Shown piece by piece: positions 25,903 through 34,701 of a stretch of DNA of 60,584 nt. The position numbers were made by a program, and so were the translations under genes. The DNA is from Steroidobacteraceae bacterium (GTDB taxonomy: Bacteria > Pseudomonadota > Gammaproteobacteria > Steroidobacterales > Steroidobacteraceae), in assembly GCA_029266835.1 (NCBI GenBank), contig JAQSWD010000040.1, positions 1 to 60,584 of the forward strand, read 5' to 3'. Each line of letters opens with the position of its first letter. The stretch's first letter is position 1. The notes under the pieces were generated by a model, which made no database searches, was not told where the DNA came from, and saw nothing but the letters and a program-made list of their open reading frames with translations.

Positions 25903-26334
25903 TCATTGGGGGCAGGGGAGTTGCGCGCAGTCCGCGCAGGGCAGCAGCGCCAGCACCAGGCCGAAGATCGCGAACTGCAGCGTGTGATAACCCGCGTTGA
26001 TCGCGAACAGCTTGAAGCTCTTGCGTTCGAATAGATAGTTGATGCCGAAGCTCGCGCCCACCCACAGCAGGCCCGCGGAGGCGCCGACCGCGGTGCCGAA
26101 GATCACCGAGGGACGCGGCCCGAGGAAATTGGCGAAATTCCAGGCGGCGAGAAACGCCAGCAGCAGCGAAAGGCCGAAGATCCTGGCCATGTTGCCGGTC
26201 TTGAGCTGCTCGTCGGTGAGCCCGGCTTCGCGTTGCCAGACCTTGCCGAACAGCGCCGGCGAATACCACAGTCCGCCCAGCAGGAAACTCGCGACCGCCG
26301 CGACGACGACCGCGATCCAGTTGATTTCAGGCAT
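25903..26334 (-). CDS. DUF1761 membrane protein
   Basis: A 143-residue protein with four hydrophobic segments, beginning with the DUF1761 pattern INWIAVVVAA...LLGGLWYSPALFGKVW. GGGAGG-type ribosome-binding sequence precedes ATG 26334. The C-terminus has three cysteines (CADCAQLPC) that are unusual and could form a disulfide or bind metal. Function unknown. Confidence 0.85.
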   Translation of the reverse strand: MPEINWIAVVVAAVASFLLGGLWYSPALFGKVWQREAGLTDEQLKTGNMARIFGLSLLLAFLAAWNFANFLGPRPSVIFGTAVGASAGLLWVGASFGINYLFERKSFKLFAINAGYHTLQFAIFGLVLALLPCADCAQLPCPQ

Positions 26335-26423
26335 GAGACCTCCCATTGTTGTTCTTCAACCCACGGGGAGAATTCTGCGCGCGTCTGTTGCGCGCGTCTT
26401 GGAAAAATGGGAACTGGGCGAGG

Positions 26424-27290
26424 CTACCGCAGTACCACGCTGCCGGTGTCGGGCCGGTCGCGGCCCGCCAGTTCGACAGGCGAGAGGCCCGTGAAGCGAC
26501 GGAATTCATTGATCAGATGCGACTGGTCGTAGTAGCCGCATTGCTCGGCCAGCGCCGCCCAGGGCACTTCTCCGTTCGACCGATTCAGCATCTCCAATGC
26601 GCCGCGGAAACGATGGACCCGCGCCAGCGACTTGGGGCTCAGGCCGACTTGCTGCTGGAACAGGTTGCCGAGATGTTTGCGCGAGAAGCCGGTTTGCACG
26701 GCGAGCTCTTCGATGGGCACCCGGCCGCCGCTGGCGGCGATGCGATCGACGGCCCAGCGCACGGCGGGATGCACGATGGCGCGCGGGCGAAGCCGCGAGA
26801 TCAGCCAGCGCTCGACGAGCTTGAATCGACCCTCCAGCGATGACGTGTTGAGCAGGCGTTCGCGCAGCGCCAGGGCGCCATCGCCGACCGCGTCGGCCAG
26901 GGCGATGATGCGATCGGAAAGACCATCCATGCGTTCGCCCAGCCACGGGAACACGCCGCGCGCCGTGAAGGCCACGCCTAACAAGGCGTTGCCATGCGGG
27001 GCTTCGGTATCGATCGGACCCTGGTGCAGGCCGGAGTACCAGACATCGTTGAAGGGCACGCGGACCTCGGGCGGTCCCGGTTCGATGCGGTACTGCGGCG
27101 GCCCGAGATTGATCAACAGCTGACTCTGGCCCGAGGGAAGAATGCGATCGCGTTGATAGGCGACCTTGCCTTCGCCGAACCACATGCTGGCGATGATCTC
27201 GGCGAGGCGGGGGTCCGGCTGCCAGACGCTCACGCTCCAGTGCCCGATGGGCGAGGAATGCGTGAACGTCTGGAGACGGTTGTGGTGCAT
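26424..27290 (-). CDS. AraC-family transcriptional regulator
   Basis: A 288-residue regulator. The N-terminal beta domain (about 1-150) resembles the AraC-like ligand/oligomerisation domain found in DUF6597-type regulators. The C-terminal double helix-turn-helix covers about 185-275, with AVQTGFSRKHLGNLFQQQVG and a second helix pair ending EFRRFTGLSPVELAGRD. Targets are not evident. The neighbouring DUF1761 gene is on the same strand about 90 bases downstream. Confidence 0.9.
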   Translation of the reverse strand: MHHNRLQTFTHSSPIGHWSVSVWQPDPRLAEIIASMWFGEGKVAYQRDRILPSGQSQLLINLGPPQYRIEPGPPEVRVPFNDVWYSGLHQGPIDTEAPHGNALLGVAFTARGVFPWLGERMDGLSDRIIALADAVGDGALALRERLLNTSSLEGRFKLVERWLISRLRPRAIVHPAVRWAVDRIAASGGRVPIEELAVQTGFSRKHLGNLFQQQVGLSPKSLARVHRFRGALEMLNRSNGEVPWAALAEQCGYYDQSHLINEFRRFTGLSPVELAGRDRPDTGSVVLR

Positions 27291-27298
27291 TCAGTTCG

Positions 27299-27727
27299 TC
27301 AGCGCGCCCGTGGCAGGTGAGCCAGAGGATCCACCTTCTCCCCAGCTATCTTCAACTCGAAATGCAGGTGGGCTCTGGTGCGCCCGATTCCGGGCGCGAT
27401 CTCGGCCAGAGGCTGGCCCAGGGCCACGGAGTCCCCGACGGACACCTGGATGCCGGATACGTGGCAGTAGGTGGACGTAGCGCCGAAATCGTGGCGGATG
27501 CGCAGCTTCCGGCCGCAGACCTTGTCGGGCGTCAGCGCCTCCACGATACCCGCGGCGAAGGCGCGCACTGGCGTGCCCACCGCGGCTGCGATGTCCATGC
27601 CCTGGTGCTTGCCGCCGAATCCCGAACTCAGGTGTCCATCCGTCACCGGCCAGCCGGTGGAGAAAACCGGAGCCGGTTGGGCCGCGCCACTGGCGGCGAA
27701 CAACACGAACAGCCAGCCCGGCTTCAT
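27299..27727 (-). CDS. M23 family metallopeptidase (LytM domain)
   Basis: A 142-residue secreted LytM/M23 peptidase. A short signal peptide ends near residue 16. The zinc-binding set is visible: H and D in GKHQGMD, and HLHFE near the C-terminus. The central part has TPVRAFAAGIVEAL and ATSTYCHVSG. Such enzymes cleave peptidoglycan cross-links. The ATG overlaps the stop of the M56-transglycosylase gene by 4 bases. This makes it the third gene of a BlaI / M56-SLT / M23 operon aimed at the cell wall. Confidence 0.9.
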   Translation of the reverse strand: MKPGWLFVLFAASGAAQPAPVFSTGWPVTDGHLSSGFGGKHQGMDIAAAVGTPVRAFAAGIVEALTPDKVCGRKLRIRHDFGATSTYCHVSGIQVSVGDSVALGQPLAEIAPGIGRTRAHLHFELKIAGEKVDPLAHLPRAR

Positions 27728-29313
27728 GGCGCCACCGAGCCCGGGTTGGCGGCGATGAGTACGGCGGCATGGACGCGCGCCAGGTAGCCGCGATCGCCTT
27801 CGTGACCCGCGCGAATCAGTGTCCATGGGTCGCGCGAACCCGTGGTGTCGATGGCTTTTTGCAGACCATGCGCCCCCATGTTGAAAGCCATCAGCGCGAG
27901 TTGCCAGTCGGTGAACCGCAGATGATCGGCGCGCAGCATCCGCCCCGCGGCGTCGGTCAGGCGTTCGGCGTCGAGGCGATCGTCGACCTGGCCGTCCACG
28001 CGCAGGCCGAAGGCAAGCGCGGTGTTCGGAATGAATTGCCAGATGCCGGCGCTGGACAGCCGGTTATGGCTGGCGTCGAGGTTCTGGTATCCCGATTCGA
28101 CCAGCGGAACCGCGGCCAGCTCGGCGGGCACGCCATGTTTCGCCAGCGACGCGACCACCTCCGAACGATACCCTTCGAAGCGTTGCAGCGAGGCGCGCAT
28201 GAACTCGCGGCCCTCAGGCGTGCCAGCGTAACGGTTCAGTTCATGCAGCACTTCGTCGTTGACTACCACGGTGAAGCCGCTGTTCGCGGAAACGCGTTCC
28301 GCCATGGCTTCCGCCTGTTCGCGTGTGACGCGCCGGTCCTGTACCCAGCCGCCGGCGGCATACGCCGCCAGCGTCATGAGCGCGAGCAGCGCGGCGACGA
28401 TGCTCATTTGCAACGGCTTGATAAACGTCAGTCTCTTCGGTTGCATCATCATTTCAATTCTCCGAGTCAGTACGAGTGGATCGCCGAATCGGATCAGGGG
28501 AGTGGACAGGCGGAAGCCGGGAGCGGCTTCACGCTCGCGCGCGGCCACGTCGAGCAGGCAGCGTGCGTATACATCGGCGGACCAGCCGCGCCGGGTGATC
28601 AGGGCCTCGTCGCAGGCGAATTCCTGCATGCGTCCGAGCCGACGTTTCCACAGGTGCGCGAAAGGATTGAGCGCGCACAACCAGCCCAGCGCACGAAAGA
28701 AATACAGCCACACGGTGTCGCGCTGCCGGTGGTGCTGCAGCTCGTGAGCCAGGACCATGCGCAGATGGTCGCCGCGCTCCAGCAGATAGGAAGGCAGCAC
28801 CACGTGCGCGCTTCCCGGAATCCAGTACGAGAAGGGCGTGCGGACGGTGTCGTTCAGCCAGATGCGCACACGACCGTGGCGGCGGATGCAATGGGACTGG
28901 CGACGGATGCGCCGCAGGGCGAGAGCGTCGCGCGACAGCCTGAAGCTCCCGGCCGCGAGCAGCATGAGCACAGTGGCGATCCAGGCCCGGCTCACGCTGC
29001 CCGCGTCGAGATTCGTCGCGCCGGCGCCGAAGCTCATATAGCCGCTGACCGGCTCGAGGGCCGGCGGGGAGAAACCGGCGAATTCCTGGGCGGACCAGAT
29101 GCTGGCGCTGGGTTCGAAGAGCTGGGGCGCGGGCAGCACGGCGGCCACCAGCGCGGTCACGGCCAGTCCGCCCGCAATCCAGTAGTGAAAGCCCAGCAGC
29201 TTGAGCGCGCTCGCGTGGCGCCGCAGCGACTCGACTGCCAGCAAACCCAGCACCGCCACCACGACGGCGACGTTCAGCGCGGTGTAGGCGGACAAGGCGG
29301 AGGCCAGGTTCAC
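27724..29313 (-). CDS. BlaR1-type M56 peptidase fused to a lytic transglycosylase domain
   Basis: A 529-residue membrane protein. The N-terminal half is the BlaR1/MecR1-like M56 membrane metallopeptidase, with helices at about 10-28, 42-62, 110-125 and 303-320. It carries the zinc motif HELQH at 190-194 and a downstream EFACDEAL. Where BlaR1 would carry a penicillin-binding sensor, residues about 370-529 form an SLT-type lytic transglycosylase, with the catalytic Glu in PLVESGY (E407) and AGIWQFIPNTA, outside the membrane. The TTA/ATG junctions overlap both neighbouring genes. It probably senses or remodels peptidoglycan and relays to the BlaI repressor. Confidence 0.88.
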   Translation of the reverse strand: MNLASALSAYTALNVAVVVAVLGLLAVESLRRHASALKLLGFHYWIAGGLAVTALVAAVLPAPQLFEPSASIWSAQEFAGFSPPALEPVSGYMSFGAGATNLDAGSVSRAWIATVLMLLAAGSFRLSRDALALRRIRRQSHCIRRHGRVRIWLNDTVRTPFSYWIPGSAHVVLPSYLLERGDHLRMVLAHELQHHRQRDTVWLYFFRALGWLCALNPFAHLWKRRLGRMQEFACDEALITRRGWSADVYARCLLDVAAREREAAPGFRLSTPLIRFGDPLVLTRRIEMMMQPKRLTFIKPLQMSIVAALLALMTLAAYAAGGWVQDRRVTREQAEAMAERVSANSGFTVVVNDEVLHELNRYAGTPEGREFMRASLQRFEGYRSEVVASLAKHGVPAELAAVPLVESGYQNLDASHNRLSSAGIWQFIPNTALAFGLRVDGQVDDRLDAERLTDAAGRMLRADHLRFTDWQLALMAFNMGAHGLQKAIDTTGSRDPWTLIRAGHEGDRGYLARVHAAVLIAANPGSVAP

Positions 29314-29708
29314 TTGCGTCCTTTGGGCCGATCCAGCAGCTTGCGCACCTCGCGCAAATCCGTGGCACTGAGTTCCACGTTGTCGAGCAACTGTCGGACC
29401 ATGGCCACCGGCACGCCCTGGAACACCCGGTCCACCACGTCCTTGACGGCCCGCGCCTCGTATTCGCTTTTGCCGAGCAGGGGGACGTAGATGTGGCCGC
29501 GGCCCTCCTTGCGCGCTGCGAGTACGCCCTTCGTCTCGAGGATGCGCAGGATGGTGGAGACCGAGGTGTACGCGAGCTCACGCTGCGGCGGCAATTCGCC
29601 GATCACGTCGCTGACGGCGCCTTCACCGAGCCGCCAGAGGATGGTCATCAGCTCGAGCTCGACGTCGGTCAGCCGTTTCGATTCGCCCGTGGTTGCGCGC
29701 TTGGCCAT
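29310..29708 (-). CDS. BlaI/MecI/CopY-family repressor
   Basis: A 132-residue winged-helix repressor of the BlaI family. The DNA-binding domain has LTDVELELMTILWRLGEG and the SVSTILRILETKGVL recognition region. The C-terminal part is the dimerisation and protease-sensitive region. The first gene of its operon, it overlaps the M56 gene by 4 bases. Two palindromes at 29741-29777, just upstream of its start, are its likely operators, implying autorepression that is lifted when the M56 protease cuts the repressor. Confidence 0.92.
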   Translation of the reverse strand: MAKRATTGESKRLTDVELELMTILWRLGEGAVSDVIGELPPQRELAYTSVSTILRILETKGVLAARKEGRGHIYVPLLGKSEYEARAVKDVVDRVFQGVPVAMVRQLLDNVELSATDLREVRKLLDRPKGRK

Positions 29709-29740
29709 GTGCCGGTCCTTCAATCGGGGACCGGCACCTT

Positions 29741-29777
29741 AACTAAGGACTTAGTTATTAGCAACTAAAAGTTTAGT
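29741..29777 (-). promoter_or_regulatory. Twin BlaI-type operators
   Basis: Two palindromes sit 33 to 69 bases upstream of the blaI-like start. The first, AACTAAGGACTTAGTT at 29741-29756, has 7-bp arms around a 2-bp centre. The second, ACTAAAAGTTTAGT at 29764-29777, has 6-bp arms. The shared ACTAA/TTAGT half-sites resemble BlaI/CopY operators, which are short dyads. A TTGACG at about 29791-29796 on the minus strand could be a -35 element overlapping this region. Confidence 0.65.
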
Positions 29778-29791
29778 CCGTGTGACTTGCG

Positions 29792-32700
29792 TCAATCGTT
29801 GAGCCAGATCCACTTGAGGATCTCGGGGAGCAACACGCCGCCATGCTGGTCGGAATGCGCACCATCACCCCACTGGTGCTTCACCTCGTAGCGCACGCCC
29901 AGCGTCTTGTCCCGGTCCGCCTTGGCATTGGCGTACTCGAAGGCCGACAGCATCTGGAGGTTGGCCAGGTACCAGTTGCCGTGCTCGTTCGAGAGATCCT
30001 TGTCGCCGTCCTGCAGATAGATGCGGATGGGCTTGATGGGGTTCTTGCGGATCAGGGTGGGGTACAGGTCTCCGCCCGGCACCATGGGCTTGCCGTCCGC
30101 CGCAGGCGCGTAGCCGATCGACGTGTAGCTGCCGATCATGCTGATGACGCGACGGAAGTAGTCAGGCCGGTGCCAGGCAGCGGTGAAAGCGGCGATCGCC
30201 CCGCTCGACGTGCCACCGATCACGCGCTTCTCGGGGTCGTCGGTGAGCTTGTACTTCTTGCCGACTTCCGGCAGCAGTTCCTCGATCAGCATGCGCACGT
30301 ACCGGTCGTCCATGGCGTCGTATTCCCAACGGCGATTGTCGGGATTGCGCATGTCGAGGTCGGTTGGATAGGTCTCGCTGCGATTTCCCGGCGTCACGAA
30401 CACGCCGATGGTCACGGGCATCTGCTTCTTGCCGATCAGGTTTTCCATTGCCTGCGGTACGCGCAACGAACCATTCGGATTCGTGGCGCGCTGCCCATCC
30501 TGGAAAACCAGCAGGTTCGCGGCCACGGGCTTCCTGTCGTTGTACTGCGCGGGTACGTAGACCCAGTAACGGCGCACGGTGCCCGCGATGATCTGGCTCT
30601 TGAACTCGAACGGCCCTTCGAGCCGGCCCTTCGGAATTCCTTCCTGGGGCAACGAATCGGGCATGAACGTGTATTCGCCCGGGCGGCGCATCGCAGGTTT
30701 CGTGCCTTCGGCGAACTTGCAGTCCTCGGCCACGTGTTTCACGTAGTAAGACTTGTAGTTGAGTGCCTTGCGATCGGTGCAACCGGCGAGATTCAGCAGC
30801 TCCACCTTGCGGAAATCGATGGGATGCGATTCGCTCTGCAGCGAGATGTAGCCGCCATCGAGCAATTTGCCGTCGATCTTGGTGGTGGTGTCGTAGTGAT
30901 CGACCTGCCCACCGCCGATCTGCGACTGGGAATACTCGAGTACCTTCTCGCCGTTCACGTAGTGCGTGACCGTGCCCGAACCGTGCACCACCAGTTCCGC
31001 GCGCACCCACTGGTCGCCGTCGTAGGTCCTGGACTGCGAGTTCAAACAGTGCTCGGGGTAGATAGTGCCCTGGTAGACGACCTCGGTGCCGGGGCTGCAC
31101 ATGTTGGCCGTGGGGCGCGGCTTGCCGTCGCCATTTCCGCCCAGGAACTGCGCCTCGATGGAGATGGGGAAGGTCTGGTCGCGCGGCATGGTGCGCGGAT
31201 CGGGCGAGTGCAGCATCGCACCGCTGTTGCGCAGGGCCCAGGAGCCGGGGTTGCCGGGAGCCTGCGAGCCGACGAAGCGATACTCGACCACCAGCTTGTA
31301 GTACGAGAACGGTTGTTTGTAGAACAGGTGGCCGAACTGCCCGTCGAAGGTCTTGTACTTGTCGTAGCGCACCTTCAGCAGGCCGTCCTCGACACGGAAG
31401 GTATTGCCGAAGTTGTCGCCGAGATCGTGTTTGGAGATCTTCGGCGTCCAGTCGGCGAGGTCCTTGCCGTTGAAAAGCACGAGCCAAAGGCCGCCATCGG
31501 CGGAGATGCGCAGCTTGATCTGCGCTGCCGGTTTGATGGAGTCCAGCCGGGTGGTCTTCAGCACCTTGCCGGCGCGGCGCTCCACCGACAACTGCAGGCC
31601 GTCCGGCGCCGAACGCACGCCGAAGAAATACCAATGTCGCGAGTTCTGATAGGCGGCGAGCCCCGCGGTGACGCCGGCCGGCGGCGACAACAACGAGGTG
31701 CTGGCGTCGAAACTCGAATGCTGCTGCCGGCGCGCGAGGAACGACGTATTGCGGTTCTCGTCCAGGCTCACTTTCAGCGGCTGAAGGTGCAGCTCGCCCG
31801 CGACTTGTTCGAGACTCCACCAGTTCTGCCTGGGCTGGTGGACGAACAGCCATTCGGGCGCTGACAACTTCGCATCGAACTCGTCGCGTCGCGTGAAATT
31901 GCCGGTGAGCGCGTCGCCGGCCTGTTTGTTGCGCGCGAGCGCACGCGGCCCTGGCAGTGAATACGGGATGGGCTTGCCGGGTTCCAGGATCATCGGCCAG
32001 CCATCGCGCCAGCTGACCGGCAGCAGGAAGGTCTCGCGTCCGGTGTTGTAGCGATCACCTTGATAGGGGCGTGAGGCGAGGAATACCGCCCACCAGGTGC
32101 CATCCTTCATCTGCACGAAATCCGCGTGCCCTGCATTGGTGACCGGATTGGCGCGATCGGCCGGCAGATCACGTTGCGTGAGAATGGGATTGTGAGGCGA
32201 GGGCTCGAACGGTCCCCAGGGCGATTTCGCGCGTAACACCACTTGCGAGTGTCCGGGGCCCGTGCCGCCTTCGGCGCAGGACAGGTAGTACCAGCCATTC
32301 ACCCGATAGATATGCGGGCCTTCTATCCAGATGGGTTTCTGCGAAATGTCGGCGCCGCCATTGACGATGACCTTGCGCGGACCGATCGGCTTCTGCGCCT
32401 TCAGGTCGAATTCCTGGATCCAGATGGCGCGGTGTCCGCTGTACTGCGGCTTACCTTCGGGGCCGCCGTTGTTGAGGATGTAGGCCTTGCCATCGTCGTC
32501 GAAGAAAAACGAAGGGTCGATGCCGTCGATTTCCTTGAGCCACACGGGGTCGGACCACGGACCGCGCGGATCACTGGCCGTGACGAAGAAATTGCCGCCG
32601 GCATCCACCAGCGTGTTGATGACGTAGAACACGCCCTTGTGGTGATGGATGGAAGGCGCGAACACGCCGCGCGAGATGTCGAGCCCATCGAATTTCAAGG

Positions 32701-33001
32701 GCTTCTTCGGGTCGAGTGCGTGACCGATGAGCTTCCAGTTCACCAGGTCGGTGCTCTCGTGGATGGGAATGCCGGGCGTGTGCGCGAACGTGGAGTTCAC
32801 CAGGTAGTACTTGTCGCCGACGCGCGTGACGCTGGGGTCGGGGTAGTAACCCGCGAGAATGGGGTTGCGGAAATGGCCGGGAGGCAGAGGCGCCTCGAAC
32901 ACGCGGTCCTTGCCGGTGTATTCGAACCATTGGAAAGCCACGCTGGGCTGTTCGGCATGCGCCGCGGTGGCCGCCAGGGCGGCCAGGATCAATAAACGCA
33001 A
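29792..33001 (-). CDS. Trimodular GH43 xylosidase/arabinofuranosidase - DUF1080 - esterase
   Basis: A 1069-residue secreted enzyme. A signal peptide covers residues 1-16. A GH43 five-bladed propeller (about 45-520) shows its catalytic trio in YPDPSV (D55), IDPSFFFDD and WIEGPH. A DUF1080 (3-keto-disaccharide hydrolase/CBM66-like) domain covers about 525-735. A C-terminal alpha/beta-hydrolase of the esterase-D type (about 777-1069) has the nucleophile in GGTSSG (S932) and a late HQWGDGAHSD. It would remove xylosyl or arabinosyl units and acyl esters from xylan. TTG 33001 is chosen because it opens the signal peptide and follows AGGGGGAAG. Confidence 0.88.
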   Translation of the reverse strand: MRLLILAALAATAAHAEQPSVAFQWFEYTGKDRVFEAPLPPGHFRNPILAGYYPDPSVTRVGDKYYLVNSTFAHTPGIPIHESTDLVNWKLIGHALDPKKPLKFDGLDISRGVFAPSIHHHKGVFYVINTLVDAGGNFFVTASDPRGPWSDPVWLKEIDGIDPSFFFDDDGKAYILNNGGPEGKPQYSGHRAIWIQEFDLKAQKPIGPRKVIVNGGADISQKPIWIEGPHIYRVNGWYYLSCAEGGTGPGHSQVVLRAKSPWGPFEPSPHNPILTQRDLPADRANPVTNAGHADFVQMKDGTWWAVFLASRPYQGDRYNTGRETFLLPVSWRDGWPMILEPGKPIPYSLPGPRALARNKQAGDALTGNFTRRDEFDAKLSAPEWLFVHQPRQNWWSLEQVAGELHLQPLKVSLDENRNTSFLARRQQHSSFDASTSLLSPPAGVTAGLAAYQNSRHWYFFGVRSAPDGLQLSVERRAGKVLKTTRLDSIKPAAQIKLRISADGGLWLVLFNGKDLADWTPKISKHDLGDNFGNTFRVEDGLLKVRYDKYKTFDGQFGHLFYKQPFSYYKLVVEYRFVGSQAPGNPGSWALRNSGAMLHSPDPRTMPRDQTFPISIEAQFLGGNGDGKPRPTANMCSPGTEVVYQGTIYPEHCLNSQSRTYDGDQWVRAELVVHGSGTVTHYVNGEKVLEYSQSQIGGGQVDHYDTTTKIDGKLLDGGYISLQSESHPIDFRKVELLNLAGCTDRKALNYKSYYVKHVAEDCKFAEGTKPAMRRPGEYTFMPDSLPQEGIPKGRLEGPFEFKSQIIAGTVRRYWVYVPAQYNDRKPVAANLLVFQDGQRATNPNGSLRVPQAMENLIGKKQMPVTIGVFVTPGNRSETYPTDLDMRNPDNRRWEYDAMDDRYVRMLIEELLPEVGKKYKLTDDPEKRVIGGTSSGAIAAFTAAWHRPDYFRRVISMIGSYTSIGYAPAADGKPMVPGGDLYPTLIRKNPIKPIRIYLQDGDKDLSNEHGNWYLANLQMLSAFEYANAKADRDKTLGVRYEVKHQWGDGAHSDQHGGVLLPEILKWIWLND

Positions 33002-33015
33002 GACTTCCCCCTGTT

Positions 33016-33537
33016 TCAACCATCCACCGGCGTGGCCGGCGTGCGCAGTATGAGCTGGTAAAAGGCCAAATCCAGCCATCGACCGAACTTGAAACCGGCA
33101 TGTCTCACGATTCCGCAGGATTTGAACCCGAGGCTCTCGTGCAACTTGATGCTGACGGCATTCGCCGCATCGATCCCGCCCACCATGACGTGATAGTCCT
33201 GTTTCTCCGCCGCGAGGATGGCCGCGCCCAGCAGTGCCCGGCCCACGCCCTGGCCACGGCAGCGCGCATCCACGTAGACCGAGTGCTCCACCGTGTATTT
33301 GTATGCCGGCCAGGCGCGGAACGGGCCGTAGCTGGCGAAGCCCATCAGCGTGCCGTCTTCGTCCTCGACGCCGATCACCGGGTACTGGCCGCGCGCCTTG
33401 GCTTCGAACCAGCCGGCCATCGAGTCCAGTGGCCGCGGCTGGTAGTCGTACAGCGCCGTGGAGTTGGCGATGGCGTCATTGAAGATGCCGAGGATGGCCG
33501 CCGAGTGACGCGCCGGTTCGCAGGCGATGATTTTCAA
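33016..33537 (-). CDS. GNAT acetyltransferase, phosphinothricin-acetyltransferase-like
   Basis: A 173-residue GNAT N-acetyltransferase close in layout to Pat/phosphinothricin acetyltransferase. It has the AILGIFNDAIANSTALYDY opening, EHSVYVDARCRGQGVGRALL as the acetyl-CoA-binding motif A, and the GGIDAANAVSIKLHESLGF region. It starts at TTG 33537, overlapping the stop of the GH10 gene (TTGA), with no nearby ATG. It sits between two xylan enzymes in the same orientation, and its acceptor substrate is unknown. Confidence 0.87.
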   Translation of the reverse strand: MKIIACEPARHSAAILGIFNDAIANSTALYDYQPRPLDSMAGWFEAKARGQYPVIGVEDEDGTLMGFASYGPFRAWPAYKYTVEHSVYVDARCRGQGVGRALLGAAILAAEKQDYHVMVGGIDAANAVSIKLHESLGFKSCGIVRHAGFKFGRWLDLAFYQLILRTPATPVDG

Positions 33538-34700
33538 CTGGCCGCGCCCCGCGTGTAGGCCAGCGGCCGTGACGGCGCGGCGCGGAAGGCCGCGGCGATG
33601 GCGTCGCGCAGCGGCTTTGGCTGGTAGTTGGAATCATAGGGGGTGGGGCGCTTGGGCAGACGATCGACGCGCGGCGTGCGCCCCTGCAGCCAGGTGTGGT
33701 TGTCGGCCAGGCCCCAGCACAACACCGAGTTCACTTCGCGGAAATCCAGCGTCACGTCGAGGAAGGCGCGGCCCAGCGCGGCGACCTCACGGTCGCGTTT
33801 GCGCAGGTCGGCGGGCAGCGGAGCGTCGTGCACGTCGAACTCGGTGATCATCAGCCGATAACCCATGCCCGTGACCTCGCGCAGGAATCGCCGCCAGGCG
33901 CGTTCGTCGCGTGCGTCGAATTCGCGGTTCGCATTGCTGTCCTGGTTGCCGGCGCCGATGTGCGCCTGGATGCCCAGTGCGTCCACGGGAACGCCATTAC
34001 GACGCAGCCTTTCCAGCAACTTCAGCACGCCGGTGCGATGCGGCACGTTGTCCTTCTCCCAACCCATGTAGTCGTTGTAGACCAGTTCGGTGTCGGGCAG
34101 CTGTTCGCGCGCTGCGCGGAAGGCCATCTCGACCACCTGGTCAGGCGTGCCGATGGCCTTGGACAGCACCGTGTCGCGCATCTCGCCGGTGATGTTGTGC
34201 ACGGCCTCGTTGACCACGTCCCAGGAGCAGATGCGTGTGCCGAAATGGGCCGCGGTCTTGCGCACATGCTCATTCAGCAATGCCGCCGCGGCGGTGGCGG
34301 GCTGGGTGCCGAAGTCATGTTCGGCGAGCCAGCGCGGCAGCCAGCGTGGGTGGTGCCACAGCAGCGTGTGCCCGCGCATCAGCATGTGATTGCTCTCGGC
34401 AAACTCCATGATCTTGTCGGCGGGCTCGAATCGATACTGGCCGGGCTCGCGCTGCACCCAGGTCATCTTGAGCTCGTTCTCGGGCACGACCATGCCGCAC
34501 TGGGCGCGAATCAGATCGGCGTACGGAGTGTTGGCGAGTCCGCGCCCGCTCAGTGCCGAGCCGAAGTACAGGCCTTTGCTGCGCGCGACCGCGTTCAGCG
34601 AATCCGGGGCGTCCTTGGCGAAGTTTGCGCCCGCCACGAGCGCAGCCGCGCCGCCGATGCCGGCCTGCACGAAACCACGCCGCGAGAATTTCTTCGTCAA
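33534..34700 (-). CDS. GH10 endo-1,4-beta-xylanase
   Basis: A 388-residue secreted family 10 xylanase that cuts the xylan backbone. A twin-arginine-like signal (SRRGFVQAGIGGAAALVAG) opens the protein. The catalytic domain shows the substrate block MLMRGHTLLWHHP, the acid/base Glu in WDVVNEAVH and the nucleophile Glu in MITEFDVHDA. I chose TTG 34700: no ATG lies near, it follows GGAGAG at 4 bases, and it immediately follows the stop of the upstream gene. Together with the GH43 fusion it forms a xylan-degrading operon. Confidence 0.93.
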   Translation of the reverse strand: MTKKFSRRGFVQAGIGGAAALVAGANFAKDAPDSLNAVARSKGLYFGSALSGRGLANTPYADLIRAQCGMVVPENELKMTWVQREPGQYRFEPADKIMEFAESNHMLMRGHTLLWHHPRWLPRWLAEHDFGTQPATAAAALLNEHVRKTAAHFGTRICSWDVVNEAVHNITGEMRDTVLSKAIGTPDQVVEMAFRAAREQLPDTELVYNDYMGWEKDNVPHRTGVLKLLERLRRNGVPVDALGIQAHIGAGNQDSNANREFDARDERAWRRFLREVTGMGYRLMITEFDVHDAPLPADLRKRDREVAALGRAFLDVTLDFREVNSVLCWGLADNHTWLQGRTPRVDRLPKRPTPYDSNYQPKPLRDAIAAAFRAAPSRPLAYTRGAAS

Positions 34701-34701
34701 A

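Noticed and set aside
25823-26269. 148-codon minus-strand frame over the DUF1761 gene
   Set aside because: Overlaps DUF1761 in another frame and its translation is Arg-rich without a family pattern.
27769-29490. 573-codon open frame on the plus strand across the M56 gene
   Set aside because: It is antisense to a gene with clear M56 and SLT motifs. Long antisense frames are expected in GC-rich coding DNA, and its translation has no recognisable domain.
29843-31864. 673-codon plus-strand frame inside the GH43 fusion
   Set aside because: It is a shadow of the opposite strand; the minus-strand frame carries the enzyme motifs.
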